A DNA stretch of 64,000 bases from the NCBI GenBank assembly GCA_963707015.1, contig CAVPOO010000010.1, positions 62,001 through 126,000 of the forward strand, read 5' to 3'. Position 1 is the stretch's first letter. Each line of letters opens with the position of its first letter. Below, in pieces: positions 45,150 to 54,084 of this stretch. The notes beneath the pieces were generated by a model, which was given only the letters and a program-made list of their open reading frames with translations, had not been told where the DNA came from and ran no database searches. The translations under genes were made by a program, and so were the position numbers. This DNA comes from CAVPOO01 sp963707015. Lineage in GTDB: Bacteria; Pseudomonadota; Gammaproteobacteria; Thiohalobacterales; Thiohalobacteraceae.

Positions 45150-45622
45150 CGCGTTTCGTCCAGCAGCGCTATGGCAAACGCGGCGATCCCTTCCCCGCGA
45201 CCGGTAAACCCGAGATGCTCCGTCGTTGTTGCCTTCACATTCACCGCGCCGGCCAGGGTCTGCAGATCAGCGGCGATCGTCTCGCGCATCGCATCGATAA
45301 AGGGCGCGAGCCGCGGCTCCTGGGCCACGACCGTGAGGTCAACATTCCGTATGGTGAACGCCTGACTGTCGATCAGCGCTACCACCTGGCGCAACAGGAT
45401 GCGGCTGTCGATGCCTTTCAGCGACGCATCCGTATCCGGGAAATGTCGCCCGATATCCCCGAGGCCCGCGGCGCCGAGCAGGGCATCGCAGAGCGCATGC
45501 ACGAGAACGTCGCCGTCTGAATGGGCTTGCAGGGAGCGCGGATGGGGAATCGCCACCCCGCCGAGCACCAGCCGCCCCCCATCCCGGAACGCATGCGCGT
45601 CAAAGCCCTGTCCAACTCTCAT
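45146..45622 (-). CDS. ispF: 2-C-methyl-D-erythritol 2,4-cyclodiphosphate synthase
   Basis: Fifth enzyme of the MEP isoprenoid pathway, cyclising CDP-ME 2-phosphate. 158 residues. Zinc ligands Asp8 and His10 (FDAHAF) and the HSDGDVLVHAL stretch are in place. It overlaps ispD by 4 bases (ATGA). The stop TAG lies in the CTAG end of element D. Confidence 0.96.
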   Translation of the reverse strand: MRVGQGFDAHAFRDGGRLVLGGVAIPHPRSLQAHSDGDVLVHALCDALLGAAGLGDIGRHFPDTDASLKGIDSRILLRQVVALIDSQAFTIRNVDLTVVAQEPRLAPFIDAMRETIAADLQTLAGAVNVKATTTEHLGFTGRGEGIAAFAIALLDETR

Positions 45623-46326
45623 AAGCGACCCTGCTGGCGCAAATAGAACTCCGCCAGGGCGAGATCCTCGGGGCGCGTGATCTTTATGTTATCCGCATGT
45701 CCCTCAACGAGCCGCGGCGCATGACCGGCGTACTCCATCGCCGCGGCCTCATCCGTGATGCCCACACCCTCGGCCGCGGCACGCTCCAGGGCCTGCACGA
45801 GCGATCCGATACGAAACATCTGCGGCGTAAGCGCACGCCACAGGCTCTCGCGCGTCAGGGTCCTCAGCACCCGCCGGTCCGCACCGGCCTGTTTCATGGT
45901 GTCATGCACGGGCAAGGCGAGCAGTCCTCCGACAGGATCGGCGTCGAGTTCCCGGACGAGAGCCTCCAGATCTTCGCGGCGCAGGCAGGGGCGTGCGGCA
46001 TCGTGGACCAGCACCCAGTCATCCGCGCGCGTCCGCCCCGAAAGGTCCCGCAGGGCATTGAGCACCGAGTCGCTGCGTTCGACGCCGCCGCAGCTGCGCA
46101 GCAGCGGACGCTCGAGCGACGGCGCGAGCTTATCCCAGGCGGTATCGCCCTCGGCCAGCGCGACGACGATGCCGCAGACCGCCGGACTCGCCAGCAGGGC
46201 CTCGAGCGTATGCCGGATGACGGGCTTGCCGCCCAGGGTCAGATACTGTTTGGGTATCGCGGTGCCCATGCGCTGCCCGGTGCCGGCAGCCGGCACCACC
46301 GCCCAACAGGCCGGAGTGATGTTCAT
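45619..46326 (-). CDS. ispD: 2-C-methyl-D-erythritol 4-phosphate cytidylyltransferase
   Basis: Third MEP pathway enzyme, joining CTP and MEP. 235 residues. CTP-binding PAAGTGQRMG is near residue 12, and VHDAARP and a late ITRPEDLALAE motif are typical. It overlaps ispF by 4 bases and lies 51 bases from ftsB. Confidence 0.96.
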   Translation of the reverse strand: MNITPACWAVVPAAGTGQRMGTAIPKQYLTLGGKPVIRHTLEALLASPAVCGIVVALAEGDTAWDKLAPSLERPLLRSCGGVERSDSVLNALRDLSGRTRADDWVLVHDAARPCLRREDLEALVRELDADPVGGLLALPVHDTMKQAGADRRVLRTLTRESLWRALTPQMFRIGSLVQALERAAAEGVGITDEAAAMEYAGHAPRLVEGHADNIKITRPEDLALAEFYLRQQGRL

Positions 46327-46377
46327 GCGCCACGGGCCGTCCGGCCGCGGGCGCCTGCGGGCGGGCCGCTGCGGACA

Positions 46378-46668
46378 CTACCGGTCATCCCCATTGTCAT
46401 CCTCGACGACCTGATGAAACACCTCGCCCTCGCGGATCATGCCGAGTTCGACCCGCGCTCTTTCCTCGATGGCATCCAGCCCCTGCTTGAGGTCCTCCAC
46501 CTCAGCGGCAAGGGCCCGGTTGCGTTCCGTCAACTGGTCGTTCTCCACACGCTGGGAGCCGATGGCCTTGTGCAGTCGCCAGACCTCCGCGAAACTCCCC
46601 TCCCCCGCCCACAGGGCATACTGGAGCGCAACCAGCAGCGTTACCATCAGCAGCACGATCCAGCGCAT
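46378..46668 (-). CDS. ftsB: cell division protein FtsB
   Basis: 96 residues. One membrane segment (WIVLLMVTLLVALQYALW) is followed by a coiled coil rich in charged residues (VENDQLTERNRALAAEVEDL). It is the short bitopic divisome protein that pairs with FtsL and FtsQ. It lies between eno and ispD, the standard arrangement. Confidence 0.93.
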   Translation of the reverse strand: MRWIVLLMVTLLVALQYALWAGEGSFAEVWRLHKAIGSQRVENDQLTERNRALAAEVEDLKQGLDAIEERARVELGMIREGEVFHQVVEDDNGDDR

Positions 46669-46714
46669 GGATGCGATTCCGTAAGGGACTGTCTCCTCTC
46701 AGGGACTGTGTACG

Positions 46715-48004
46715 CTAAGCCGACAGAAAGGTTCCGAAAACACCGGGGCCCCCGTAGCCGGCATCGTCGCCCAGTTCGTCCTCGATACGCATCAGCCGGT
46801 TGTACTTGGCCACGCGGTCCGATCGCGACAGGGAACCGGTCTTAATCTGGGTCGCCTTGGTGCCCACGGCGATATCGGCGATGATGACATCTTCCGTCTC
46901 ACCCGAGCGGTGCGAGACCACCGTCCCGTACGCCGCCTCGTCGGCCATGTCGATAGCGGCGCGCGTTTCGGTCAGCGTTCCGATCTGATTGGGTTTGATC
47001 AGCACGGCGTTGGCGACACCCTGATCGATACCCTGGCGGATGATGCCGGTATTGGTGACGAACAGGTCATCACCGACGAGCTGCACGCGGCTACCCAGAC
47101 GGCGGGTCAGCAGCGCCCAGCCGTCCCAGTCGGATTCATCCATGCCGTCCTCGATCGAGAGGATCGGATACTTGTCGACCCAGGAGGCCAGATAGTCGAC
47201 AAATTCCCCGGAATCCAGGGCGCGGTTCTCGGAGCCGAGGACATACTTGCCGTCGCGGAAAAACTCGGAGCTCGCCGCATCCAGTCCCAGGTAGATATCA
47301 CGACCGGGCTCGTAGCCGGCCTTTTCGATCGCCTGCAGTATGACCTCAACAGCGGCCTCGTTGGACGGGAGATTCGGTGCGAAGCCGCCTTCGTCGCCCA
47401 CCGCCGTGTTCAGACCGCGATCCGCGAGCACTTTTTTCAGGGCATGGAACACCTCCGCCCCGTAGCGGATTGCTTCACGAAAGGTCGGCGCCCCCACGGG
47501 AAGAATCATGAACTCCTGCAGGTCCACATTGTTATCCGCATGCACGCCGCCATTGAGGATATTCATCATGGGGACCGGCAGCAAAAAGGGATCCCCGCCG
47601 TTCAGCAGCCGGTATAAAGGCAGACCGGCATGCTGGGCAGCCGCCTGCGCGGCCGCGAGCGAGACCGCCAGGATCGCGTTGGCACCCAGACGCCCCTTGT
47701 TGTCCGTTCCGTCGAGCTCGATCAGCAGCCGGTCAAGCGCCTGCTGGTCGAGTCCGTCGCGACCCATCAGGGCGTCGCGGATCTCGCCATTGACGTGAGC
47801 CACTGCCTTGCTCACCCCCTTGCCGCCATAGCGGGCTGCGTCACCATCGCGCAACTCGACCGCCTCGCGGGTACCGGTGGAGGCACCCGAGGGCACTGCC
47901 GCCCGCCCGACGCTGCGCGAGTCGAGAATCACATCAGCCTCTACCGTGGGATTGCCTCGGGAATCGAGAATCTCTCGACCCCGAATGTCGACTATCTCAG
48001 CCAT
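46715..48004 (-). CDS. eno: enolase
   Basis: Converts 2-phosphoglycerate to phosphoenolpyruvate in glycolysis. 429 residues. The signature LIKPNQIGTLTET and SHRSGETED are exact, and GDEGGFAPN is present. It also binds RNase E in gammaproteobacterial degradosomes, which is family knowledge. A 46-base gap separates it from ftsB. The 114 bases before kdsA hold nothing recognisable. Confidence 0.98.
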   Translation of the reverse strand: MAEIVDIRGREILDSRGNPTVEADVILDSRSVGRAAVPSGASTGTREAVELRDGDAARYGGKGVSKAVAHVNGEIRDALMGRDGLDQQALDRLLIELDGTDNKGRLGANAILAVSLAAAQAAAQHAGLPLYRLLNGGDPFLLPVPMMNILNGGVHADNNVDLQEFMILPVGAPTFREAIRYGAEVFHALKKVLADRGLNTAVGDEGGFAPNLPSNEAAVEVILQAIEKAGYEPGRDIYLGLDAASSEFFRDGKYVLGSENRALDSGEFVDYLASWVDKYPILSIEDGMDESDWDGWALLTRRLGSRVQLVGDDLFVTNTGIIRQGIDQGVANAVLIKPNQIGTLTETRAAIDMADEAAYGTVVSHRSGETEDVIIADIAVGTKATQIKTGSLSRSDRVAKYNRLMRIEDELGDDAGYGGPGVFGTFLSA

Positions 48005-48118
48005 TGCTTCTCCAGTATTCTGTCAATTACCGTCCAAGGTTTGTGCGGGTTCCCGTAACCGCGCAGGAACATGGCGCAACGCGTCCCGCTTCGACACGCG
48101 CAAGCGGCCACGCGGACG

Positions 48119-48964
48119 CTAGGCGCCCGCCAGCAGTGCGGACTCGGCAAAGCCGCGCTGTTTAACCGCCGTATCGAGCATCTGCAAGGTCTCCAGCAAC
48201 TCGGCCATGCGCCCCAGAGGCCAGGCATTCGGTCCATCACTGAGCGCCTCCTCCGGCCGCGGGTGTGTTTCCATGAACAGACCCGCGATGCCCGCGGCAA
48301 CCGCGGCCCGCGCCAGCACCGGGACAAACTCGCGCTGACCGCCCGAACTTGCGCCCTGACCGCCCGGCAACTGCACGGAGTGGGTTGCATCGAAGACCAC
48401 CGGGCAACCGGTAGCCCGCATCACGGCCAGTGAGCGCATATCGGACACCAGGTTGTTGTAGCCGAAGGAGACCCCGCGCTCGCAGACCATGATCTGCTCG
48501 TTGCCTGCCTCGCGCGCCTTGTCGACCACGTTCTGCATGTCCCAGGGCGCCAGAAACTGGCCCTTTTTGATATTCACCGGCCGCCCCTGGCGGGCCACGT
48601 TCTGGATGAAGTTCGTCTGCCGGCAGAGAAAGGCCGGTGTCTGCAGCACGTCCGCGACCGCGGCGACCTCCGACAGGGGCGTATCCTCGTGCACATCGGT
48701 AAGCACGGGCACCCCGACTTCATCCTTCACCTGCTGCAGAATCTGCAGTCCCTTCTCCATGCCCGGTCCGCGAAAACTGCCCGTCGAGGAGCGGTTGGCC
48801 TTGTCAAAGGACGACTTGTAGATGAAGGGAATGCCGAGCCGCGCCGTCATCGCCTTGAGCTCCTGCGCGGTCTGCAGCGCCAGCGCTTCACTTTCGATCA
48901 CGCAGGGGCCCGCGATGAGAAAAAAGGGCCTGTCCAGCCCGACTGAAAATCCACACAGATTCAT
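48119..48964 (-). CDS. kdsA: 3-deoxy-D-manno-octulosonate 8-phosphate synthase
   Basis: Condenses PEP and arabinose 5-phosphate to KDO8P, the first KDO step for lipopolysaccharide. 281 residues. FLIAGPCVIES near the N-terminus, KSSFDKANRSS and a late DATHSVQLPG motif are characteristic. It lies between pyrG and eno, the usual order. Confidence 0.97.
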   Translation of the reverse strand: MNLCGFSVGLDRPFFLIAGPCVIESEALALQTAQELKAMTARLGIPFIYKSSFDKANRSSTGSFRGPGMEKGLQILQQVKDEVGVPVLTDVHEDTPLSEVAAVADVLQTPAFLCRQTNFIQNVARQGRPVNIKKGQFLAPWDMQNVVDKAREAGNEQIMVCERGVSFGYNNLVSDMRSLAVMRATGCPVVFDATHSVQLPGGQGASSGGQREFVPVLARAAVAAGIAGLFMETHPRPEEALSDGPNAWPLGRMAELLETLQMLDTAVKQRGFAESALLAGA

Positions 48965-49049
48965 TCGAGAAATCCTGTTGCCTTATGCACAAACCACGCG
49001 GGCGGTAACGCCTGCCGAATACCACGTCCAGGCCACGTCGAACAGCCGG

Positions 49050-49426
49050 CTAGCCCGCATTTCTCACCGGGATCCCGGATGCTGGCGCAGGGCTCGTGTG
49101 TCCGGACGCCGCGCTGCAGCGAAAGTGGTAGCCGTAGCTACCACTTGAGTGAAGCGCAAGTCGCGGCCGCGACACGGGGCCGAAGGCCAGTCGCGGGAGT
49201 GGCCGTAAGCGCGCCGGCTTCGCACTATACTCCGCGCGACCGCTGCGCCCCGTCTCCGCACCTACGCATGCGCGCCCGCGAGCCGGAGCGCCGGGCGCGC
49301 GAGAACCAGCCAGGGCCGGGATAGGCACCGCCTGATTACACACTGTCTTTTTCCTGATCTGCACTCTGTTCCTTACCTCAGTGCATTCTCTGACTCTATC
49401 GCCGCCCGGCGAGAAATGCGGGCTAG
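49050..49426. mobile_element. CTAG-ended repeat element, family 2, copy 2
   Basis: 377 bp, inverted relative to the copy at 7375-7697. Ends are CTAGCCCGCATTTCTCACCG and its near-complement. The inner part shares the GTGGTAGC-TACG-GCTACCAC hairpin and the last 60 bp, but carries about 120 bp not found in copy 1. The right CTAG (49423-49426) includes the pyrG stop codon. It separates pyrG from kdsA. Confidence 0.82.
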
Positions 49427-51093
49427 GCGTCCACCGGGCTGGCCTGGCCGAGCACGGTGCCCGCTGCCGGCTGGCCCATGGACTGGCGGGCAGCGTCGAT
49501 GAACCCGGAAAACAGCGGATGGCCGTCGCGCGGCGTTGAGGTAAATTCGGGATGAAACTGGCAGGCAACAAACCAGGGATGATCGCCGAGCTCAACGACC
49601 TCGACCAGTTCCTGGTCCAGCGAGGTTCCTGCAATCACCAGGCCGGCCGCCTCCAGCCGTTGCCGGTAGCTGTTATTGAATTCGTAGCGATGGCGATGGC
49701 GCTCTTCGATAATCTCCCTGCCATACAACTCGCGCGCCCGGGTGCCTTCCTTCAGGCAGCACTTCTGTTCGCCCAGCCGCATGGTGCCGCCGAGATCGGA
49801 ATCGGCGCTTCTGCGTTCGATCTTGCCCTCCTCGGTCTGCCATTCGGTGATCAGGGCGATGACGGGATGCGGCGTATCCGCCACGAACTCGGTACTGTGC
49901 GCGCCGGCCAGACCCGCCATGTTGCGCGCGTACTCGATCACGGCGACCTGCATGCCCAGGCAGATGCCCAGATAGGGAACCCGATGCTCGCGCGCATAAC
50001 GGACCGCGGCAATCTTGCCCTCTACCCCGCGTTCGCCGAAGCCACCCGGCACCAGAATGGCATCCACCGCATCCAGGCTCGCGGTGCCTTCCTGCGCGAT
50101 CACCTCCGAGTCGACATAGCGGATATGCACCTTGGTGCGGGTGTGTATCCCGGCGTGGATCAACGCCTCGGACAGCGACTTGTAGGACTCGGTCAGGTTG
50201 ACGTATTTGCCGACCATGGCGACCGTCACCTCGGCGTTGGGGTGATTCATGTCGTGAACGACCTGTTCCCAGGCCGACAGATCCGCGGGCCTGGCATCCA
50301 GGTGCAGCTTGGAGACCACGATATCGTCGAGATGCTGCGCATGGTAGAACACCGGGATCTTGTAGATGCTGTCCACATCCACTGCCGATATGACCGCGCG
50401 CTCTTCGACGTTGGTGAACAGGGCAATCTTGCGCCGCTCGTCATCCGGCAATATGCGGTCCGCCCGGCACAGCAGGATGTCGGGCTGAATACCGATGGAG
50501 CGCAGTTCCTTCACCGAGTGCTGGGTCGGCTTGGTCTTTATCTCGCCGGACACGGCGATGTAGGGCACCAGTGTCAGGTGCATGAACAGCGCCCGCTCAT
50601 GGCCCAGCTCGACACCCATCTGGCGAATCGCTTCCAGGAACGGCAGCGACTCGATATCGCCGACGGTACCGCCGATCTCGACCATCGCGACTTGCGCGTC
50701 GCCCGCGCCCTTCCAGATACAGCGTTTTATCTCATCGGTGATGTGCGGAATAACCTGCACGGTGCCGCCGAGGTAATCACCCCGGCGCTCCTTGCGGATG
50801 ACATTTTCATAGATCTGGCCGGTGGTGAAATTGTTGTTGCGCGTCATGGTCGTGCGCACAAAGCGCTCGTAATGACCCAGATCGAGATCGGTTTCCGCAC
50901 CATCCGCGGTCACGAACACCTCGCCGTGCTGGAAGGGACTCATGGTGCCCGGATCCACGTTGATGTAAGGATCCAGTTTCATCAGCGTGACCGTCAGGCC
51001 ACGCGCCTCGAGCAGCGCCCCAAGCGAAGCGGAGGCGATGCCCTTTCCCAAAGAGGAAACAACACCGCCGGTGATAAAGATAAATCGGGTCAT
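49423..51093 (-). CDS. pyrG: CTP synthase
   Basis: Makes CTP from UTP, ATP and glutamine. 556 residues. The N-terminal synthetase domain has ITGGVVSSLGKG (P-loop type). The C-terminal class I glutaminase uses Cys378 (GICLGMQ) with a late QFHPEFTS His/Glu pair. ATG 51093 was chosen as the canonical MTRFIFITGG start. The TAG stop is the end of family 2 element copy 2; the last residues (QASPVDA) seem normal. Confidence 0.97.
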   Translation of the reverse strand: MTRFIFITGGVVSSLGKGIASASLGALLEARGLTVTLMKLDPYINVDPGTMSPFQHGEVFVTADGAETDLDLGHYERFVRTTMTRNNNFTTGQIYENVIRKERRGDYLGGTVQVIPHITDEIKRCIWKGAGDAQVAMVEIGGTVGDIESLPFLEAIRQMGVELGHERALFMHLTLVPYIAVSGEIKTKPTQHSVKELRSIGIQPDILLCRADRILPDDERRKIALFTNVEERAVISAVDVDSIYKIPVFYHAQHLDDIVVSKLHLDARPADLSAWEQVVHDMNHPNAEVTVAMVGKYVNLTESYKSLSEALIHAGIHTRTKVHIRYVDSEVIAQEGTASLDAVDAILVPGGFGERGVEGKIAAVRYAREHRVPYLGICLGMQVAVIEYARNMAGLAGAHSTEFVADTPHPVIALITEWQTEEGKIERRSADSDLGGTMRLGEQKCCLKEGTRARELYGREIIEERHRHRYEFNNSYRQRLEAAGLVIAGTSLDQELVEVVELGDHPWFVACQFHPEFTSTPRDGHPLFSGFIDAARQSMGQPAAGTVLGQASPVDA

Positions 51094-51245
51094 TGAATTC
51101 CAGCGTACGCGGAGCCTGCCGGCCCCTGAGGCAGTGGTCGGGAACTTGCCCCGCAGCCACCCCAAGACGGGACCAGAGGCTACCAGATCGATGCGGCTTT
51201 CACAATCGATCCGTTGCCCGATGGCTCGCTTGCCGGGCGCGCGCT

Positions 51246-52589
51246 TCAGTCCGCCGGCACGTTCTCGAGCCGGCTCCAGGCAAAGCGGACCCCGGCCTCG
51301 CCGGGCGCGGCCTGGAAACCCTCACAAACCCACAACCCGGCGACGGCAATCAGGTCATTGCCGTGGTAGATCAGCGGCACCCGGTCGCGCTCCCAGGGCG
51401 GGATTGCGCGTTGCTGAAACAGCTTCTTCAGCGCCTGATGATGCCGGCAGCCGGCACGCCGGATGATCTCCCCGCCGCGCCGGAAACCGATCCGCAAGGT
51501 CTGGGTGCCCAGTGCCGCGGCTACACCCTGACCGCGGTCCGCGACCGCGCTCAGCACACCGCCTGCCGTTGCCAGCCGCAGCGGCTGCGGCGGCTGCCAG
51601 GCCCAGGTCTGCGTCACGTCATGAACCGGTAAGGGTGAAGAGGCGAACAGACGGTCCCGGTAACGACGCAGCTCCGCGCCCTGCCAGTGAACCCTCGGCC
51701 CGGCGTCGGCACCGGCCACCAGCACATCGCCGAGGATGCGCTCCATGACGGCCGCGGAAGGAACCGGCAGCTGCAGATCGCGCAACCAGACGCGCAACAC
51801 ATTGCGCTGACGTTCTGTGCCGAGTTCGAGAAGCCGCGGGAGTGAAAGGGTGTGGGAACCGTCATCGGCAAGCCCTTGCAGATCGATGTGCCCGAGTGTG
51901 TCCAGCAGGCGGGCGGCCTCGGACTGATGACGCGCCGCCCGGGCCAGCACCCGTGACATCCCCGGCCAGCGCCGGGACAGCCGCGGCAGGACCTCGGCAC
52001 GCAGGAAATTGCGGTCGTAAGCGGGATCGGCGTTACTCGGATCCTCGATCCAATCGAGCCCGCAGGCGAGCGCATAGCCGCGCAGGTCATTGCGGGTGAA
52101 GGCCAGCAGGGGACGCGCCAGCCACCCCCGGCCGAGCGGCGCGACCGCTGGCATGGCGGCCAGACCCCGCGGCCCGCTGCCGCGCAGCAGCTGCAGCAGC
52201 AGTGTCTCGGCCTGATCATCCTGATGGTGGGCCGTGAGCAGACACTCATCGGGCGGCAGCCAGGCGGACAGCGCCGCATAGCGCGCGCTGCGGGCGGCTG
52301 CTTCCGGGCTCTCGCCCGGGGCCGGCTCGGCATTGACCCGTAGCGATTGACAGGGCACGTCCCAGGCCTGGCACAGGTTCTGACAGCGAGCCTGCCAGGC
52401 CTGTGAGTCGGGCTGCAAACCGTGGTCGACATGCACCGCGCCCAGGCCGGCGGGCAAACGCTCGCGTGACACGCTCAGGGCGTGCAGCAGAACCTGGGAA
52501 TCGAGACCGCCGCTGTAGGCGACCCAGTAACGTCGCTGCGGCACGGAGGCCTGCAGCCACGCGATAAGTGCGCTGGGTGTAAACGACAT
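51246..52589 (-). CDS. tilS: tRNA(Ile)-lysidine synthase
   Basis: Changes the wobble C34 of tRNA-Ile(CAU) to lysidine. 447 residues. The PP-loop SGGLDS is at residues 26-31, and the HHQDDQAETLLLQLLRGSG stretch near 125 is characteristic. The C-terminal TilS domain is present. It lies 31 bases from accA and 152 from pyrG. Confidence 0.95.
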   Translation of the reverse strand: MSFTPSALIAWLQASVPQRRYWVAYSGGLDSQVLLHALSVSRERLPAGLGAVHVDHGLQPDSQAWQARCQNLCQAWDVPCQSLRVNAEPAPGESPEAAARSARYAALSAWLPPDECLLTAHHQDDQAETLLLQLLRGSGPRGLAAMPAVAPLGRGWLARPLLAFTRNDLRGYALACGLDWIEDPSNADPAYDRNFLRAEVLPRLSRRWPGMSRVLARAARHQSEAARLLDTLGHIDLQGLADDGSHTLSLPRLLELGTERQRNVLRVWLRDLQLPVPSAAVMERILGDVLVAGADAGPRVHWQGAELRRYRDRLFASSPLPVHDVTQTWAWQPPQPLRLATAGGVLSAVADRGQGVAAALGTQTLRIGFRRGGEIIRRAGCRHHQALKKLFQQRAIPPWERDRVPLIYHGNDLIAVAGLWVCEGFQAAPGEAGVRFAWSRLENVPAD

Positions 52590-52620
52590 AGGGGCGCAGC
52601 GGCTGGCCGCAGGCTGTGTA

Positions 52621-53580
52621 CTACTTCTCGCTGAACTGCCCGTAGGCCATCAGACGCTGGTAGCGCGATTGGACCAGCTGGTCCAGGGGAACCCTGTCGA
52701 GCTCCCGGAGACTTCGCAGCAGGGCATCCTTGACACGCCGGGTGATCTCATCGAAATTCCGGTGGGCACCCCCCAGGGGCTCTTCGATCACCTCGTCGAT
52801 GAGCTGCAATTCCTTGAGGCGCTCCGAAGTAATACCCAGGGCCTCCGCCGCATCCGCGGCCTTGTCCGCGCTTTTCCAGAGGATCGAAGCACAACCTTCC
52901 GGCGATATCACCGCGTAGGTACTGTATTGCAGCATCATGATCCGGTCACCGACCCCGATCGCCAGCGCGCCACCGGACCCGCCTTCACCGATGACCGTGC
53001 CGATAATCGGCGTCTTGAGCGCCGACATGACCAGCAGATTGCGGGCGATCGCCTCGCTCTGGCCGCGCTCTTCCGCGCCGATGCCGGGATAGGCACCGGG
53101 GGTATCGATGAACGTCAACAGCGGCAGCGCGAAGCGCTCCGCCATCTCCATCAGGCGCAGGGCCTTGCGGTATCCCTCTGGCCGCGGCATTCCAAAGTTG
53201 CGTGCCAGCTTTTCCTTGGTATCCCGGCCTTTCTGATGGCCGATCACCATGACCGGGCGGCCATCGATACGTGCCGTCCCACCCACGATCGCCGGGTCAT
53301 CGCCAAAGGCCCGGTCACCATGGAGCTCGTCGAAATCGGTAAAGACGTGCTCGATATAGTCCAGGGTATAGGGTCGCTGCGGGTGCCGGGCCAATTGCGC
53401 GATCTGCCAGGCATTGAGTTTGGAAAAGATGCTCTTGGTGAGAGTACGGCTTTTCTCCTCCAGGCGCGCGATTTCCTCAGTGATGTTGATCTCGGCATCA
53501 TCACCGACGTAGCGAAGCTGTTCGATCTTCGCCTCGAGCTCGGCAATGGGGGTTTCAAAATCAAGGAAATTGATGTTCAT
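52621..53580 (-). CDS. accA: acetyl-CoA carboxylase carboxyltransferase subunit alpha
   Basis: With AccD transfers carboxyl from biotin to acetyl-CoA, the first step of fatty acid synthesis. 319 residues (E. coli 319). GEGGSGGALAIGVGD and YSTYAVISPEGCASILWK are exact. The start ATG 53580 is next to the repeat arrays upstream, whose expression effect is unknown. Confidence 0.97.
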   Translation of the reverse strand: MNINFLDFETPIAELEAKIEQLRYVGDDAEINITEEIARLEEKSRTLTKSIFSKLNAWQIAQLARHPQRPYTLDYIEHVFTDFDELHGDRAFGDDPAIVGGTARIDGRPVMVIGHQKGRDTKEKLARNFGMPRPEGYRKALRLMEMAERFALPLLTFIDTPGAYPGIGAEERGQSEAIARNLLVMSALKTPIIGTVIGEGGSGGALAIGVGDRIMMLQYSTYAVISPEGCASILWKSADKAADAAEALGITSERLKELQLIDEVIEEPLGGAHRNFDEITRRVKDALLRSLRELDRVPLDQLVQSRYQRLMAYGQFSEK

Positions 53581-53785
53581 GATGGATTATGCTGCAAGTA
53601 ACGGGCCGCAACCCTGTCGGGCGCCTGCGACAGGCCGAGGGGACATTCTACTGATTTGTCTCACAAACTGCATCGTTCCTTCCCGACGCGCCCGGAACGG
53701 GGCCGGAAGGAACGAGGGGGTCACCGGAATCCCCAGCCCGGCGCTCGGCGCGCACCGCTAACCAGGAGGGCGGGACAACCTGCGG
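53581..53785. other. intergenic region between accA and the tandem arrays
   Basis: Non-coding, with no recognisable repeat or RNA gene. It includes the promoter area for accA if the operon starts there. Confidence 0.4.
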
Positions 53786-54083
<298 letters not shown>

Positions 54084-54084
54084 C

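Noticed and set aside
49552..51096. 514-residue plus-strand open frame opposite pyrG
   Set aside because: pyrG is certain on the minus strand; the antisense frame is a shadow.
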